From positions 1 through 25,278 of the forward strand of contig JASLIG010000013.1 of the NCBI GenBank assembly GCA_030152805.1: a stretch of DNA of 25,278 bases. Reading direction: 5' to 3'. The stretch comes from Solirubrobacterales bacterium. GTDB lineage: Bacteria > Actinomycetota > Thermoleophilia > Solirubrobacterales > 70-9. This document shows positions 7,978 through 15,761 of the stretch, in pieces. A program made the translations under genes and the position numbers. The stretch's first letter is position 1; each line of letters starts with the position of its first letter. Under the pieces are notes generated by a model. That model saw only the letters and a list, made by a program, of their open reading frames with translations, was not told the DNA's origin and ran no database searches.

Positions 7978-8685
7978 TCAGGCGCGGTGCTCGGGATTGG
8001 GGAAGTCGAAGCGACAGCCCGCCTCCCACTCGGTGCGCTGGTTGCCGTGGGCGGGGATGCCGCCGGCGTCCTTCAGCATCCGCGCCAGGTGCAGCATGTT
8101 CCAGGCGGCGAAGGTCGTGTTGCGGTTGGTGAAGTCGTTCTCCGGGCCACCCGAGCCCTCGTCGAGGTAGGACGGTCCCGGCCCCGCTTCGCCGATCCAG
8201 CCGGCGTCGGCCTGGGGCGGGATCGTGTAGCCGAGGTGCTGCAGCGAGTAGAGGACGTTCATCGCGCAGTGCTTGACCCCGTCCTCGTTGCCGGTGACCA
8301 GGCAGCCGCCGACGCGACCGTAGTAGGCGTACTGACCGGCGTCGTTGAGCAGGTGCGAGTTGCCGTAGAGCCGCTCGACGATCTGCGTCGCCACCGAGGA
8401 CTTCTCACCCAGCCAGATCGACATGCCGAGCACGAGGATGTCGGCCGCCATCACTTTCTCGAAGATCTGCGGCCACTCGTCCGCCTCCCAACCGTGTTCG
8501 GTCATGTCGGGCCAGACGCCGGTGGCGATCTCGTGATCGACGGCGCGGATGCACTCCACCTCGACCCCGTTGCGGCGCATGATCTCCATCGAAACGTCCA
8601 TCAGCCCCTGCGTGTTGGAGACCTCGGGACTGCGCTTCAGGGTGCAGTTGACGAAGAGGGCGCGAAGGTCGGAGTAGTCGGCCAT
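7978..8685 (-). CDS. Flavodoxin-fold NAD(P)H-dependent oxidoreductase
   Basis: A 235-residue protein of the flavodoxin-like/NADPH-dependent FMN reductase superfamily. The phosphate-binding loop is seen as LFVNCTLKRSPEVSNT near residues 10-25, and ADILVLGMSIWLGEKSS matches the second FMN-contacting segment in which a substrate or flavin site is formed. It starts with ATG directly after the TGA of the EthA-like monooxygenase gene with no intervening base, so the two are probably co-transcribed and translationally coupled. A reductase beside a flavin monooxygenase suggests redox supply or detoxification of a shared class of substrates, but this is inference from position. Its end lies in the hairpin-filled convergent junction. 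Confidence 0.85.
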   Translation of the reverse strand: MADYSDLRALFVNCTLKRSPEVSNTQGLMDVSMEIMRRNGVEVECIRAVDHEIATGVWPDMTEHGWEADEWPQIFEKVMAADILVLGMSIWLGEKSSVATQIVERLYGNSHLLNDAGQYAYYGRVGGCLVTGNEDGVKHCAMNVLYSLQHLGYTIPPQADAGWIGEAGPGPSYLDEGSGGPENDFTNRNTTFAAWNMLHLARMLKDAGGIPAHGNQRTEWEAGCRFDFPNPEHRA

Positions 8686-10215
8686 TCAGGCGGTGATTTT
8701 CTCGCGGGAAAGCCGCTCCCCCAACGCCGCGCTCGAGAACCGCATCGAGCCGTCCTCGATCTGGCCACGCCGGATCGCCCGCGTGTCGAGCACGTAGTTC
8801 TGGCGCAGCTTCCAGGGCTCCTTCGAGCCCTGTTTGGGCAAGCTGTCGAGGGCGCGCAGGACGTAACCGGCGTTGAAATCGAGGATCGGTTCCTCGGTTA
8901 CCGACGGATCGGTGACCTCCGGCGCGCACTGGCTGTAGCCGCCGGCGTCCATGTGATTGAGCAGGCGGCAGACGTACTCGGAGGTGAGGTCCGCCTTGAG
9001 GGTCCAGGAGGCGTTGGTGTAGCCGAGGGTGAAGACGAAGTTGGGAACGCCGTTGAGCATCATGCCCTTGTAGGCCATGCGGGTGGAAAAGTCGACCTCC
9101 TCCCCATCGACGCTGAGCTCGATACCGCCGAGGAAGAGCACGTTGAGGCCGGTGGCGGTGATGATCACCTCAGCCTCCAGCTCGGCGCCCGACTCGAGCT
9201 CGATCCCCCGCTCGGTGAAGGTCTCGATCCGGTCGGTGACGATCTCGGCGCTGCCCGAGCGAATCGCCTCGAAGAGGTCGCCGTCGGGGACCAGGCACAG
9301 CCGCTGATCCCACGGGTTGTAGGGCGGTTTGAAGTGCGTCTCGACGTCGTAGCCGACCGGCAGCGAGCGTTCGTTTCCCCTGCGGATCAGCTTCTTGACG
9401 AAGCCGGGGCGGCTGCGGCTCAGGTTGTAGCTGCCCATCTGCAGGAGGACGTTCTTCCAGCGGATCAGGGTGTACGCGGCTTTGGTCGGCAGCACCCGGC
9501 GAATCCTCTTCGCGATCGGATCTTCGCCCGGCATCGAAATGATGTAGGTCGGCGAGCGCTGCAGCATCGTCACGTGCGCGGCCCGCTCCGCCATCGCCGG
9601 CACCAGCGTCACGGCGGTGGCACCGCTGCCGATCACCACGACCCGCTTGCCCTCGTAGTCGAGATCCTCGGGCCAGTGCTGGGGGTGGACGATCTGCCCC
9701 GAGAAGCGCTCCCGGCCGGCAAACTCGGGCGTGTAGCCCTGGTCGTAACGGTAGTAGCCGGTGCAGGACCAGAAGTAACCGCAGGTCAGCCGCACGGTCT
9801 CGCCGCTGTCAGTGCGTTCGACCTCGACGTTCCAGCGCGAGTCGGCGCTCGACCACTCGGCCCGCACGACGCGGTGGTTGAAGCGGATTTTGCGATCGAT
9901 GCCGTTCTCGCGAGCCGTCTCGCGCACGTAGTCGAGGATCGAGCCGCCGTCGGCGATCGCCTTGGCGGCCGTCCAGGGCTTGAAGCGGTAGCCGAGCGTG
10001 TGCATGTCGGAGTCCGAGCGAATGCCGGGATAGCGGAAGAGGTCCCAGGTGCCGCCGAGGTCCTCGCGCGCCTCGAGGATCGCGTAGCTCTTGCCCGGGC
10101 AGCGCTCGCGCAGGTGATATGCGGCACCGACCCCGGAAATGCCGGCGCCGACTATCAGCACGTCGAGGTGCTCGATGGGTTCCCCGTTCGCGGTCAAGCT
10201 CGGGCATTCTCTCAT
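8686..10215 (-). CDS. EthA-like flavin-containing (Baeyer-Villiger) monooxygenase
   Basis: A 509-residue class B flavoprotein monooxygenase. It has an FAD Rossmann motif GAGISG (23-28), the GGTWDLFRYPGIRSDSD segment, the Baeyer-Villiger fingerprint FSGQIVHPQHWP (171-182), and a second NADPH-binding motif GSGATA (196-201). From memory it closely resembles the mycobacterial EthA, the enzyme that activates the drug ethionamide, over almost the whole length (for example PYNPWDQRLCLVPDGDLF and YTNASWTLKADL). Family members oxidise ketones or thioamides/sulfides with O2 and NADPH. The ATG at 10215 lies 2 nt from a palindrome, so a shorter product starting at TTG 10200 is possible. First gene of the operon with the reductase; no adjacent TetR gene. 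Confidence 0.95.
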   Translation of the reverse strand: MRECPSLTANGEPIEHLDVLIVGAGISGVGAAYHLRERCPGKSYAILEAREDLGGTWDLFRYPGIRSDSDMHTLGYRFKPWTAAKAIADGGSILDYVRETARENGIDRKIRFNHRVVRAEWSSADSRWNVEVERTDSGETVRLTCGYFWSCTGYYRYDQGYTPEFAGRERFSGQIVHPQHWPEDLDYEGKRVVVIGSGATAVTLVPAMAERAAHVTMLQRSPTYIISMPGEDPIAKRIRRVLPTKAAYTLIRWKNVLLQMGSYNLSRSRPGFVKKLIRRGNERSLPVGYDVETHFKPPYNPWDQRLCLVPDGDLFEAIRSGSAEIVTDRIETFTERGIELESGAELEAEVIITATGLNVLFLGGIELSVDGEEVDFSTRMAYKGMMLNGVPNFVFTLGYTNASWTLKADLTSEYVCRLLNHMDAGGYSQCAPEVTDPSVTEEPILDFNAGYVLRALDSLPKQGSKEPWKLRQNYVLDTRAIRRGQIEDGSMRFSSAALGERLSREKITA

Positions 10216-10217
10216 GC

Positions 10218-10231
10218 TGGCTGGTCAGCCA
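10218..10231. promoter_or_regulatory. Perfect palindrome between divergent genes, candidate operator
   Basis: TGGCTG-GT-CAGCCA is a perfect 6-bp inverted repeat with a 2-bp centre, located between the EthA-like gene (start 10215, minus) and the D-aminopeptidase gene (start 10299, plus). Its place just before the monooxygenase start fits a repressor site. In mycobacteria ethA is controlled by the TetR protein EthR from the shared promoter region, but no ethR is present here, so the regulator would be encoded elsewhere. Confidence 0.4.
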
Positions 10232-10284
10232 AACTGCCGGGTGCGAATCTCACACAGCGGCCCACCGCTCAGACCTCCTTGAAC

Positions 10285-10290
10285 TAGGGT
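10285..10290 (+). promoter_or_regulatory. -10-like hexamer before the D-aminopeptidase gene
   Basis: TAGGGT ends 8 nt before the ATG at 10299 and no ribosome site lies between them. Consistent with a leaderless or nearly leaderless transcript. Confidence 0.35.
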
Positions 10291-10298
10291 CACCGGCG

Positions 10299-11228
10299 AT
10301 GAACGTCCTGATCGCGGCCGACATGGAGGGGATCGCCGGCATCGACGATTGCGGCGACTGCCTGCCCTCCCACCCCGCCGCCTACGCCCGCGGGCGCCGA
10401 CTGATGACCGATGAGGTGCTGGTCGCGATCGAGGCGCTGCGCGCTGGCGGCGCCGAGCGCATCTCGGTCGGCGACTGGCACATGGTCGGCACCAACATCG
10501 AACGCGATCGCATGCCGAACGGAGTCGAGGTGCGGCCGATCGCCGACCTGGCGCTCAACGAGTCCGAGCCCTCGATGGCAAAGGCCCACGGCGGCGAGCT
10601 CGACGCCGTGGTGATGCTCGGGCATCACGCCAGCACCAACAGCCCGCGCGGCTTCTCCTCGCACACCTTCATCTGGGATATGGAGGTGACGCTCGACGGC
10701 GAGCAGCTCAGCGAGGTTCGCGTCTACGCCCAGGCCCTGGGCGCCGAGGGCGTGCCGGTGCTGGCCGTCGCCGGCGACCGCTGGATGCTCGACGAGCTGG
10801 ACGAGGGCGAGCTCGGCAGCGCCTCGCTGGTCGCGACCAAGGAGGGCGAGGGCCGGGCCCGGGCGCGCTCGCGCGACGTCGAGAAGAGCCGCACCGAGCT
10901 GGCTGAGGCGATCGGCGCCGCGCTCGCCGCGCCGCTGCGGCCGCCGCCGGCGCGGGAGTACCCGGCCGAGCTGCGGATCGCGGTCGAGGGTGAGGAGATC
11001 GCGCGAACGACCGTCGCCGATCCAGCCGAACTGCTCACGGCAATCGCCGCAGTCTTCAGGACCAGCCAGGTCTCGCGCGAGTACCGCCAGCTCTCGAAGC
11101 TGCTGCCCGCGGGCCACGACTCGCGGCTGCGCGCCGCCCAGCGACGCCTGGGCAGCCTGCTGGCTACGCCGGTGATGCGGTCGAAGGAGCGCCGCTGGCT
11201 GGCTGGCTCCTACTCGGAGTCGCCGTAG
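10299..11228 (+). CDS. M55-family D-aminopeptidase (DppA-like)
   Basis: A 309-residue zinc peptidase of the DppA family, which releases D-amino acids from the N-terminus of peptides and may serve in peptidoglycan peptide recycling. The family key sequence is visible at the N-terminus as ADMEGIAG with Asp8 and Glu10 as metal ligands; further motifs are ISVGDWHMVGTNI, VMLGHHA, and a G-x-S-H-T-F segment. Length is slightly above the 270-280 residues common in the family because of a basic C-terminal stretch. It starts with ATG 10299 following a TAGGGT hexamer. Its last 19 nt overlap the end of the convergent VOC gene. Confidence 0.9.
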   Translation: MNVLIAADMEGIAGIDDCGDCLPSHPAAYARGRRLMTDEVLVAIEALRAGGAERISVGDWHMVGTNIERDRMPNGVEVRPIADLALNESEPSMAKAHGGELDAVVMLGHHASTNSPRGFSSHTFIWDMEVTLDGEQLSEVRVYAQALGAEGVPVLAVAGDRWMLDELDEGELGSASLVATKEGEGRARARSRDVEKSRTELAEAIGAALAAPLRPPPAREYPAELRIAVEGEEIARTTVADPAELLTAIAAVFRTSQVSREYRQLSKLLPAGHDSRLRAAQRRLGSLLATPVMRSKERRWLAGSYSESP

Positions 11229-11578
11229 GGCGCGTAGCGATGGTGCAGCATCAGGTCGTTGCCGTCGGGATCGGTGAAGAAGGCCATGTGACAGACACCG
11301 GTGTCGAGGATCTCCCCGATGAACTCGACGCCCTTGGCTTCCAGCTCGGCGCGAGCCGCGGCGACGTCCTCGACGTGCAGCGCTGGATGGGCGTTTTTCT
11401 GCGGCGCGAACTGCATTCCGAACTGTCCTGGCTCCCAGATGCCGAAGCACGTGTCGCCCACCCAGAACTCGAACCGGCCGCGCTCGTCCGGGCGCAACCC
11501 CAGCGTCTCGACGTAGAAGCTCCGCGAGCGCTCGCTGTCGGTCGAGGGAACGCCGATGAAGTCGGTCTTGGTGATCAC
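11210..11578 (-). CDS. VOC-family (glyoxalase/bleomycin-resistance fold) protein
   Basis: A 122-residue protein made of paired beta-alpha-beta-beta-beta units typical of the vicinal oxygen chelate superfamily. Visible signatures are DFIGVPSTDSERSRSFYVETLGL at the start of the first module, HPALHVEDV in the second, and the terminal FFTDPDGNDLMLHHRYAP. Members act as glyoxalases, dioxygenases or binding proteins, so the reaction is not known. The GTG at 11578 is chosen because AGGAGG at 11583-11588 is only 4 nt away, within a longer AAAAGGAGG; the longer open frame upstream has no such site. Its leader carries a stable 12-bp hairpin (11595-11622). Confidence 0.88.
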   Translation of the reverse strand: MITKTDFIGVPSTDSERSRSFYVETLGLRPDERGRFEFWVGDTCFGIWEPGQFGMQFAPQKNAHPALHVEDVAAARAELEAKGVEFIGEILDTGVCHMAFFTDPDGNDLMLHHRYAPYGDSE

Positions 11579-11594
11579 GGTTCCTCCTTTTAGT

Positions 11595-11622
11595 GCCAGG
11601 GCCGCCCGAAGGCGGCCCTGGC
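11595..11622 (-). other. Strong 12-bp hairpin with UUCG loop in the VOC leader
   Basis: GCCAGGGCCGCC at 11595-11606 pairs perfectly with 11611-11622. On the minus strand the loop reads TTCG, the sequence of an exceptionally stable RNA tetraloop. It sits about 6 nt before the AAAAGGAGG ribosome site of the VOC gene. No U-run follows, so a simple intrinsic terminator is less likely than a leader stabiliser, attenuator or end of a short upstream RNA. Confidence 0.5.
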
Positions 11623-11770
11623 CAGGTGCTTGGAACGAGCATGGAGACTGCGGCCGGGTGGGACAAAGCCCGGCATTCCTGCTCGCCGGTGCCCGGGTTG
11701 GATTCCACCGGGCGCCCAAACCAGTGCGGCGCCTAGCGGCCCTGCACCTCCAGAGTCCCCTGAAGCATGT
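11623..11770. other. Intergenic stretch without a recognised gene
   Basis: This part of the 260-bp gap between the VOC and propeller genes contains short G/C-rich inverted segments (CCCGGG around 11697 and GGCGCC near 11728) but no convincing reading frame. A 14-codon frame from TTG 11777 to 11733 on the minus strand follows an SD-like sequence within the terminator hairpin; I regard it as unsupported. Confidence 0.4.
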
Positions 11771-11807
11771 GAATCAAAATAGGACCACCTCCTTTCTCTG
11801 GTGATCC
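11771..11807 (-). terminator. Probable intrinsic terminator of the propeller/PKD gene
   Basis: On the minus strand GGATCACC (11807-11800) pairs with GGTGGTCC (11789-11782), with one G-U pair, around a 10-nt purine loop, and is followed by TATTTTGATTC. It lies 31 nt after the stop codon of the gene ending at 11839. The loop and 3' arm read AGAAAGGAGGTGGTCC, nearly complementary to the 3' end of 16S rRNA. Confidence 0.6.
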
Positions 11808-11838
11808 GATTGAAGCAAACCGCGTGGTCGCCGGCGAG

Positions 11839-13767
11839 TCAGCAGGCGGCGGCGACGTGGCGCGTGGCGCGTCGCACGGCGGCGGCTTGCTTGCGCTCAG
11901 CGCCCGAGAGTCGCCGGATCTCCGCGGCGCCGTCGGCCCCATCGAGCTTGGCGGCTATTCCCCGCAGGCGATGTCGGGCGCTCGCGCGAGCGGCTTTCGC
12001 GGCGAGGCACCGCGCCGACGGCCATGCATCCGGCGAGGTCGGCAACGCCGCCGAGCCAGCCGCAACCGGGTCCCCTCCTCCGCCACCTGGTCGCGACGGT
12101 TCGTCCTCCCCCTGGGGGAATTCCGGTTCAACCGGTTCGCCTGCTTCGCCCGCAACGATCTTGATCTTCTCCACCACGCTCGCGCGGTAGCCGAGGACCT
12201 CGGCTCCGCCGAGGTTCACTTCGTATTCGCCCGCTTCTTCGTAGACGTGGCTCGCTTCGGTGTCGGCGACGCTTTCGCCGTCGCCGAATTCGAGCAGCGG
12301 CGCAAAGAGGCCTTTGGTCGGGGTCGAGATCTCAACCGGTTCGCCGACCGTTCCCTCAGCGGGCAATTCAAGCTCTGGTTCGGGCAGCCCTTCGGGGTCA
12401 TAGCCGGCAGCCTGGACGTTGCTCGCGCAGCCGCCGCCTTCGCCTCCTCCGCAGGAGCCGGTCGTCTCTGTGACCCAAACGGCCGTCGCATTGCCATCGG
12501 CCGCGGTGGCGTCGCCCGGCGCGTCGAGCACGACCACCGGGTCAAAGCTCTGCTTGCCTTCTTCGGAGAGATCGACGGCCGACTCCCATTCTTCTCCCGC
12601 CGGCCGGTAGGCGGCCTGGACCACATCGCTCGAGCCATCCGAGCGCTGCCAGACCAGGGCGGCGTTGCCGCCGGTGTCGAAGACGACGTCGGAGGGGAAG
12701 GAGTTGCCTCCATCGGCCGACAGTTTCACCGGCGTCTCCCAGGCGCCGGCAGCCGGCTTGAAGGCGGCACGAACGATCTCGTGGCCGCCCGCTTCACCGC
12801 TGTTGCCGGCCCAAACCGCGATCGCGTTCCCGTCCGGATCGACGGCGTCGCGCAGTTCCTGGACCTGTTCGCCTTCGTTGGAGACGTTGGCCGGGGTTCC
12901 CCAGGAACCGCCCAAGGGCCGGTAGGCCGCGCGCACGAACTCTTTCCCTTTGTCTTCGCCCCGCCACACCACCAGCGAGTCGCCTTTGGCGTCCAGCGAT
13001 ACATGCGGGTTGCCGCCTTCTTCGCCTTCCTGGGAGACGAGCGTCGGCGCTTCCCATTCACCCGCTTCGGGCCGATATGCGCTTTCGACGACGTAGTGGG
13101 CGCCGTCGAAGTGCATCCACACCGCCGTGGTGTCGCCGCGAGCGTCCATCGCCGCCTGCGGGACGTAGCTTTCTGTTCCGGAAATTGGTTCTGGTGCTTC
13201 CCATTCGTGAGCGAACGACTTGAAGGCGCTCTCGATCACCCCGCCCTGCTTCCAGACAGCGGTCGCGTTGCCTTCCCAATCGACCGCGATCCATGGTTCC
13301 GGAGCCGGGCCGAGGGCAACCTCGCCGACGTCCACCGGTTCGGTCCAGCTTCCGCCGGCCGGTCGTTCGACCGACTGCAGGATTATTTTCGTGCCCCCGT
13401 AGCGTTCCCAGAGCACCGTCACGTTGCCGTTGCGATCGACGGCGATCTGAGGCGAGGAGGCGTTGTGCGCGCCCGGCACGATTTCGCCTTCGAGTTCGGG
13501 CTCGGAGAGGTCTTGGGGCGCGCCCCAACCTTCTCCCGCCGGTCGGTAGGCGGCTTCGACGACGGTGTCGGCGCCGTTCCAGCGGTCCCAGACGGCGGTT
13601 GCGTTTCCCGCGGAATCGAGCACCACGTGCGGATTGCCGGTGTGTTCGCTCGCTGCGGAGATGTCGACCGGCGGTAGCCATTCCGCCCCCGAAGGGCTGG
13701 CGAAAACGGCCAGGACGATCGTCGCGATCGTCCAGGCGCTCGCCCCCACCTTGGTCCCTCCCCTCAT
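11839..13767 (-). CDS. Exported beta-propeller-like repeat protein with PKD domain
   Basis: A 642-residue protein predicted to be exported. A signal peptide spans residues 1-28 (hydrophobic SAWTIATIVLAVFA, then SPSGA). About eight repeats of roughly 45-50 residues follow (30-440), each with a form of hydrophobic-x-Asp-x-x-Gly-Asn-Ala-Thr-Ala-Val-Trp and then an aromatic AAYRPAGG-x-W segment; this looks like a beta-propeller. A PKD domain with FGDGESVADTEASHVYEEAGEY comes at about 470-540, then a Pro/Gly-rich linker and a basic helical C-terminus bounded by two Cys (from about 585). ATG 13767 gives a charged n-region. A GTG at 13749 with GGGGAGGG 6 nt upstream is an alternative. The longer upstream frame is rejected. 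Function unknown, perhaps surface binding. Confidence 0.83.
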   Translation of the reverse strand: MRGGTKVGASAWTIATIVLAVFASPSGAEWLPPVDISAASEHTGNPHVVLDSAGNATAVWDRWNGADTVVEAAYRPAGEGWGAPQDLSEPELEGEIVPGAHNASSPQIAVDRNGNVTVLWERYGGTKIILQSVERPAGGSWTEPVDVGEVALGPAPEPWIAVDWEGNATAVWKQGGVIESAFKSFAHEWEAPEPISGTESYVPQAAMDARGDTTAVWMHFDGAHYVVESAYRPEAGEWEAPTLVSQEGEEGGNPHVSLDAKGDSLVVWRGEDKGKEFVRAAYRPLGGSWGTPANVSNEGEQVQELRDAVDPDGNAIAVWAGNSGEAGGHEIVRAAFKPAAGAWETPVKLSADGGNSFPSDVVFDTGGNAALVWQRSDGSSDVVQAAYRPAGEEWESAVDLSEEGKQSFDPVVVLDAPGDATAADGNATAVWVTETTGSCGGGEGGGCASNVQAAGYDPEGLPEPELELPAEGTVGEPVEISTPTKGLFAPLLEFGDGESVADTEASHVYEEAGEYEVNLGGAEVLGYRASVVEKIKIVAGEAGEPVEPEFPQGEDEPSRPGGGGGDPVAAGSAALPTSPDAWPSARCLAAKAARASARHRLRGIAAKLDGADGAAEIRRLSGAERKQAAAVRRATRHVAAAC

Positions 13768-13869
13768 ATGCCCCTGACTATATTGCAAGGCACAGGGCAA
13801 AAAGGCGCGTGGCGCGAGGGCCTCGAGGGCCCATACCGGGAGCACGGGAAGCAATAGGCCCCGGCGGAT

Positions 13870-13875
13870 TAGGAT
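13870..13875 (+). promoter_or_regulatory. -10-like hexamer before the exported unknown gene
   Basis: TAGGAT ends 6 nt before ATG 13882. The same bases could also serve as a weak AGGA ribosome site, so the two readings compete. Confidence 0.35.
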
Positions 13876-13881
13876 CCACCT

Positions 13882-15183
13882 ATGACGCGCTCGGATCTCG
13901 CCGGAGCGCGCCGAGCAGCAGGGAACGTCCGCCATCGGCCCTTTCAAATCCGTGCCGGCATCGCCTTCGCCACCCTGGCCGCTCTGGCGCTGCCCTCCCC
14001 GCAAACGGCCCTGGCCTCGGGCAAGGCCGAGATCGGCCCGCAGGCGCCACTGACCCACACCACCGTCGGCTTCTGGGCGGGCGAGTCGATTCCCGGCACC
14101 GACTGGGATTTGAGCGAGACCTATTGGAACCGGCGGAGCACGCGTCCCTACACCCCCTATCTGTGGCGGGTCCTCCGCCGCAATCGCATCCCCCTCTATT
14201 TCAACCTTCGCTACCAGCGGGACTTCGGCCCGGTTCCGGCCGGCGAGCCCTCCCGGCACGACGGGCTGAGGCTGATCCGCACGGCCAACCGGCTCGGCGT
14301 GCCGGTCTGGGGATGGGTGCTGATCCCCTACACGGACGGCTACTGGGCCTGGGAGGGGGCCGCGGCCGAGCAGTTCGCCGCGGTCAAAGCGCTGGTTCAC
14401 TGGACGCGCGCAAAGCGCGTGCGGCTGCGGGGCCTCGTGCTCGATCCCGAGCCTCCCGTCAACACCCCCTTCGAAAGCAAGGCGGCGGTCATTCGCGGCG
14501 GCGGCGACGCCTTCCCCTCGCTCTTCCAGCAGGCGATCGACCCGGCCAGCCAATGCATCGCCTGGCGCGAATACGCGCGCATACCGCGCTGGGCCGAGCG
14601 ACACGGCGTCCCCCTCGCGGCCGCGCCCACCACCGGCGCGCTCGATGACCTCGGCGACGGCCGCCTCGCGCTCCAGGACGCCAGCCAGTTCATCGTGCCA
14701 AACGCACCCTGGCACGAGCTCTTCTTCCAGGCCTACCGCAGCGCCTTCGCCTACTACGCCGGGCACGATCCGGGGCCCGGGATCGTCTCTTCCTACCTCC
14801 GCTCGGCCCGGCGTGAGTTCGGCGACGTCGGCCAGGTCACGCTCGGCAGCGCCGGCCGGGGCGGGTACCGACACCTCTCGAGCCTCGTCCGCGACGTCCG
14901 CCTGGCGGCCACGCTCGGCGCCCGCGATCTGCCGATCTACTCGCTGGAGCGGACCCTGCGAGCGTACGGCGGCCCCAGGGCGCTGATCCGGCTCGTCGAG
15001 GCCGCGCGCCATCCCTTCGCCGGGCCCCGCGAGGCAAGGGCCACCGCCTCCACTCCCCAGGCCCGGTCGTTGCGGGCCAGGATCGGCCGTGCCGACGCCG
15101 ACGCGGTCGCCGCCACCCCGGCGATCACCGCGGCGCGCGGCGCCGCGATGGCTCCCAACGCCTGGCCGAACGGCTGCGACTGA
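13882..15183 (+). CDS. Exported protein of unknown function, possibly a TIM-barrel enzyme
   Basis: A 433-residue protein I do not recognise. It has a basic N-terminus and one hydrophobic segment (IAFATLAALALPSPQTALA, about 27-45) that fits a signal peptide with AxA-type cleavage. The mature part contains alternating strand-like and helix-like segments such as PLYFNLRYQ, GVPVWGWVLIPYTDGYW, LRGLVLDPEPPVNTP and APTTGALDD. The order (Trp-rich strand, then a strand ending in Asp-Pro-Glu) recalls glycoside-hydrolase-like barrels where an acidic residue sits at a strand end, but this is inference. The C-terminus (from about 385) is Ala/Arg-rich and probably disordered. Divergent from the propeller gene across 114 nt and convergent with the YCII gene. 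Confidence 0.8.
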   Translation: MTRSDLAGARRAAGNVRHRPFQIRAGIAFATLAALALPSPQTALASGKAEIGPQAPLTHTTVGFWAGESIPGTDWDLSETYWNRRSTRPYTPYLWRVLRRNRIPLYFNLRYQRDFGPVPAGEPSRHDGLRLIRTANRLGVPVWGWVLIPYTDGYWAWEGAAAEQFAAVKALVHWTRAKRVRLRGLVLDPEPPVNTPFESKAAVIRGGGDAFPSLFQQAIDPASQCIAWREYARIPRWAERHGVPLAAAPTTGALDDLGDGRLALQDASQFIVPNAPWHELFFQAYRSAFAYYAGHDPGPGIVSSYLRSARREFGDVGQVTLGSAGRGGYRHLSSLVRDVRLAATLGARDLPIYSLERTLRAYGGPRALIRLVEAARHPFAGPREARATASTPQARSLRARIGRADADAVAATPAITAARGAAMAPNAWPNGCD

Positions 15184-15223
15184 CCGCGCCGACGGGGCAG
15201 GAGCTGGAAGCCACCGCGGGCAC

Positions 15224-15652
15224 CTACTGGTTCTGCTCCGCCTGCGCCCGGATGCGCTCCTCCTGCTCGCGCAACTCCGGCGTGAACTCCTCGCCGAAGT
15301 CCTCCGCCTCGAAGATCTGGCGGATTTCGATCTCGCCCGGCTCGTCGTGCGGGTTGGGGCAGCGCTTGATCCACTCCACCGCGTCCTCGAAGGAGTCGAC
15401 CTGCATCAACCAGTAGCCGGCGATCAGCTCCTTGGTCTCGGCAAACGGCCCGTCGATCACGGTCCGCTCACCGGCGCCACCGAAGCTGACCCGGGCACCC
15501 TTCGAGGTTGGCTGGAGGCCCTCCCCGGCCTGCAGCACCCCAGCCTCGACCATCTCCTCGTTGAACTTGCCCATCGCGGCGAGCAGCTCCTCGCTCGGCA
15601 TCACGCCGGCCTCGGAGTCCTTCGACGCCTTCACGATCGCCATCACTCTCAT
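15224..15652 (-). CDS. YCII-family (DGPF-domain) protein
   Basis: A 142-residue protein of the YCII-related family (ferredoxin-like fold). The family hallmark IDGPFAETKELIAGYWLMQV is present, together with an N-terminal MRVMAIVKASKDSEAG and the DAVEWIKRCPNP stretch. Many actinobacterial members are encoded beside ECF sigma factors with a TPR-like C-terminal domain; a sigma factor of that kind ends this window at 25042, about 9 kb away, so no operon link exists here. The C-terminus is extended by an acidic helical tail. The ATG has AGGA spaced 7 nt upstream. Enzymatic role unknown. Confidence 0.87.
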   Translation of the reverse strand: MRVMAIVKASKDSEAGVMPSEELLAAMGKFNEEMVEAGVLQAGEGLQPTSKGARVSFGGAGERTVIDGPFAETKELIAGYWLMQVDSFEDAVEWIKRCPNPHDEPGEIEIRQIFEAEDFGEEFTPELREQEERIRAQAEQNQ

Positions 15653-15761
15653 CTCGCTGTCCTTTCGGTCGTCTTCGCGGAAGCTCGGTGTGCCCGATAT
15701 TCCCGCCTTTACCCCCTTAGACGAACGGGGACCCTCGAGATCGACACCTCGGAGCTTCAGA

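Noticed and set aside
7987..10287. A 766-codon open frame on the plus strand opposite the monooxygenase and reductase genes
   Set aside because: It is a high-GC antisense shadow: both minus-strand proteins have clear families and motifs, and the antisense translation is rich in Arg/Asp/Val/Leu low-complexity with no recognisable domain.
11680..11720. A GGTGGAATCC segment on the minus strand, recalling part of a cobalamin riboswitch core
   Set aside because: The other conserved boxes are missing and the gene downstream is a VOC protein with no B12 link.
11733..11777. A 14-codon minus-strand frame from TTG after an SD-like sequence
   Set aside because: The SD-like bases lie inside a probable terminator hairpin, spacing is 10 nt to a TTG, and composition is uninformative.
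11824..13677. A 617-codon plus-strand open frame
   Set aside because: Antisense to the repeat-bearing propeller gene, with periodicity that simply mirrors its repeats.
13768..15012. N-terminal extension of the propeller gene frame up to 15012
   Set aside because: It overlaps the exported gene at 13882-15183 on the other strand, lacks a signal peptide at its start, and the real signal peptide begins at 13767.
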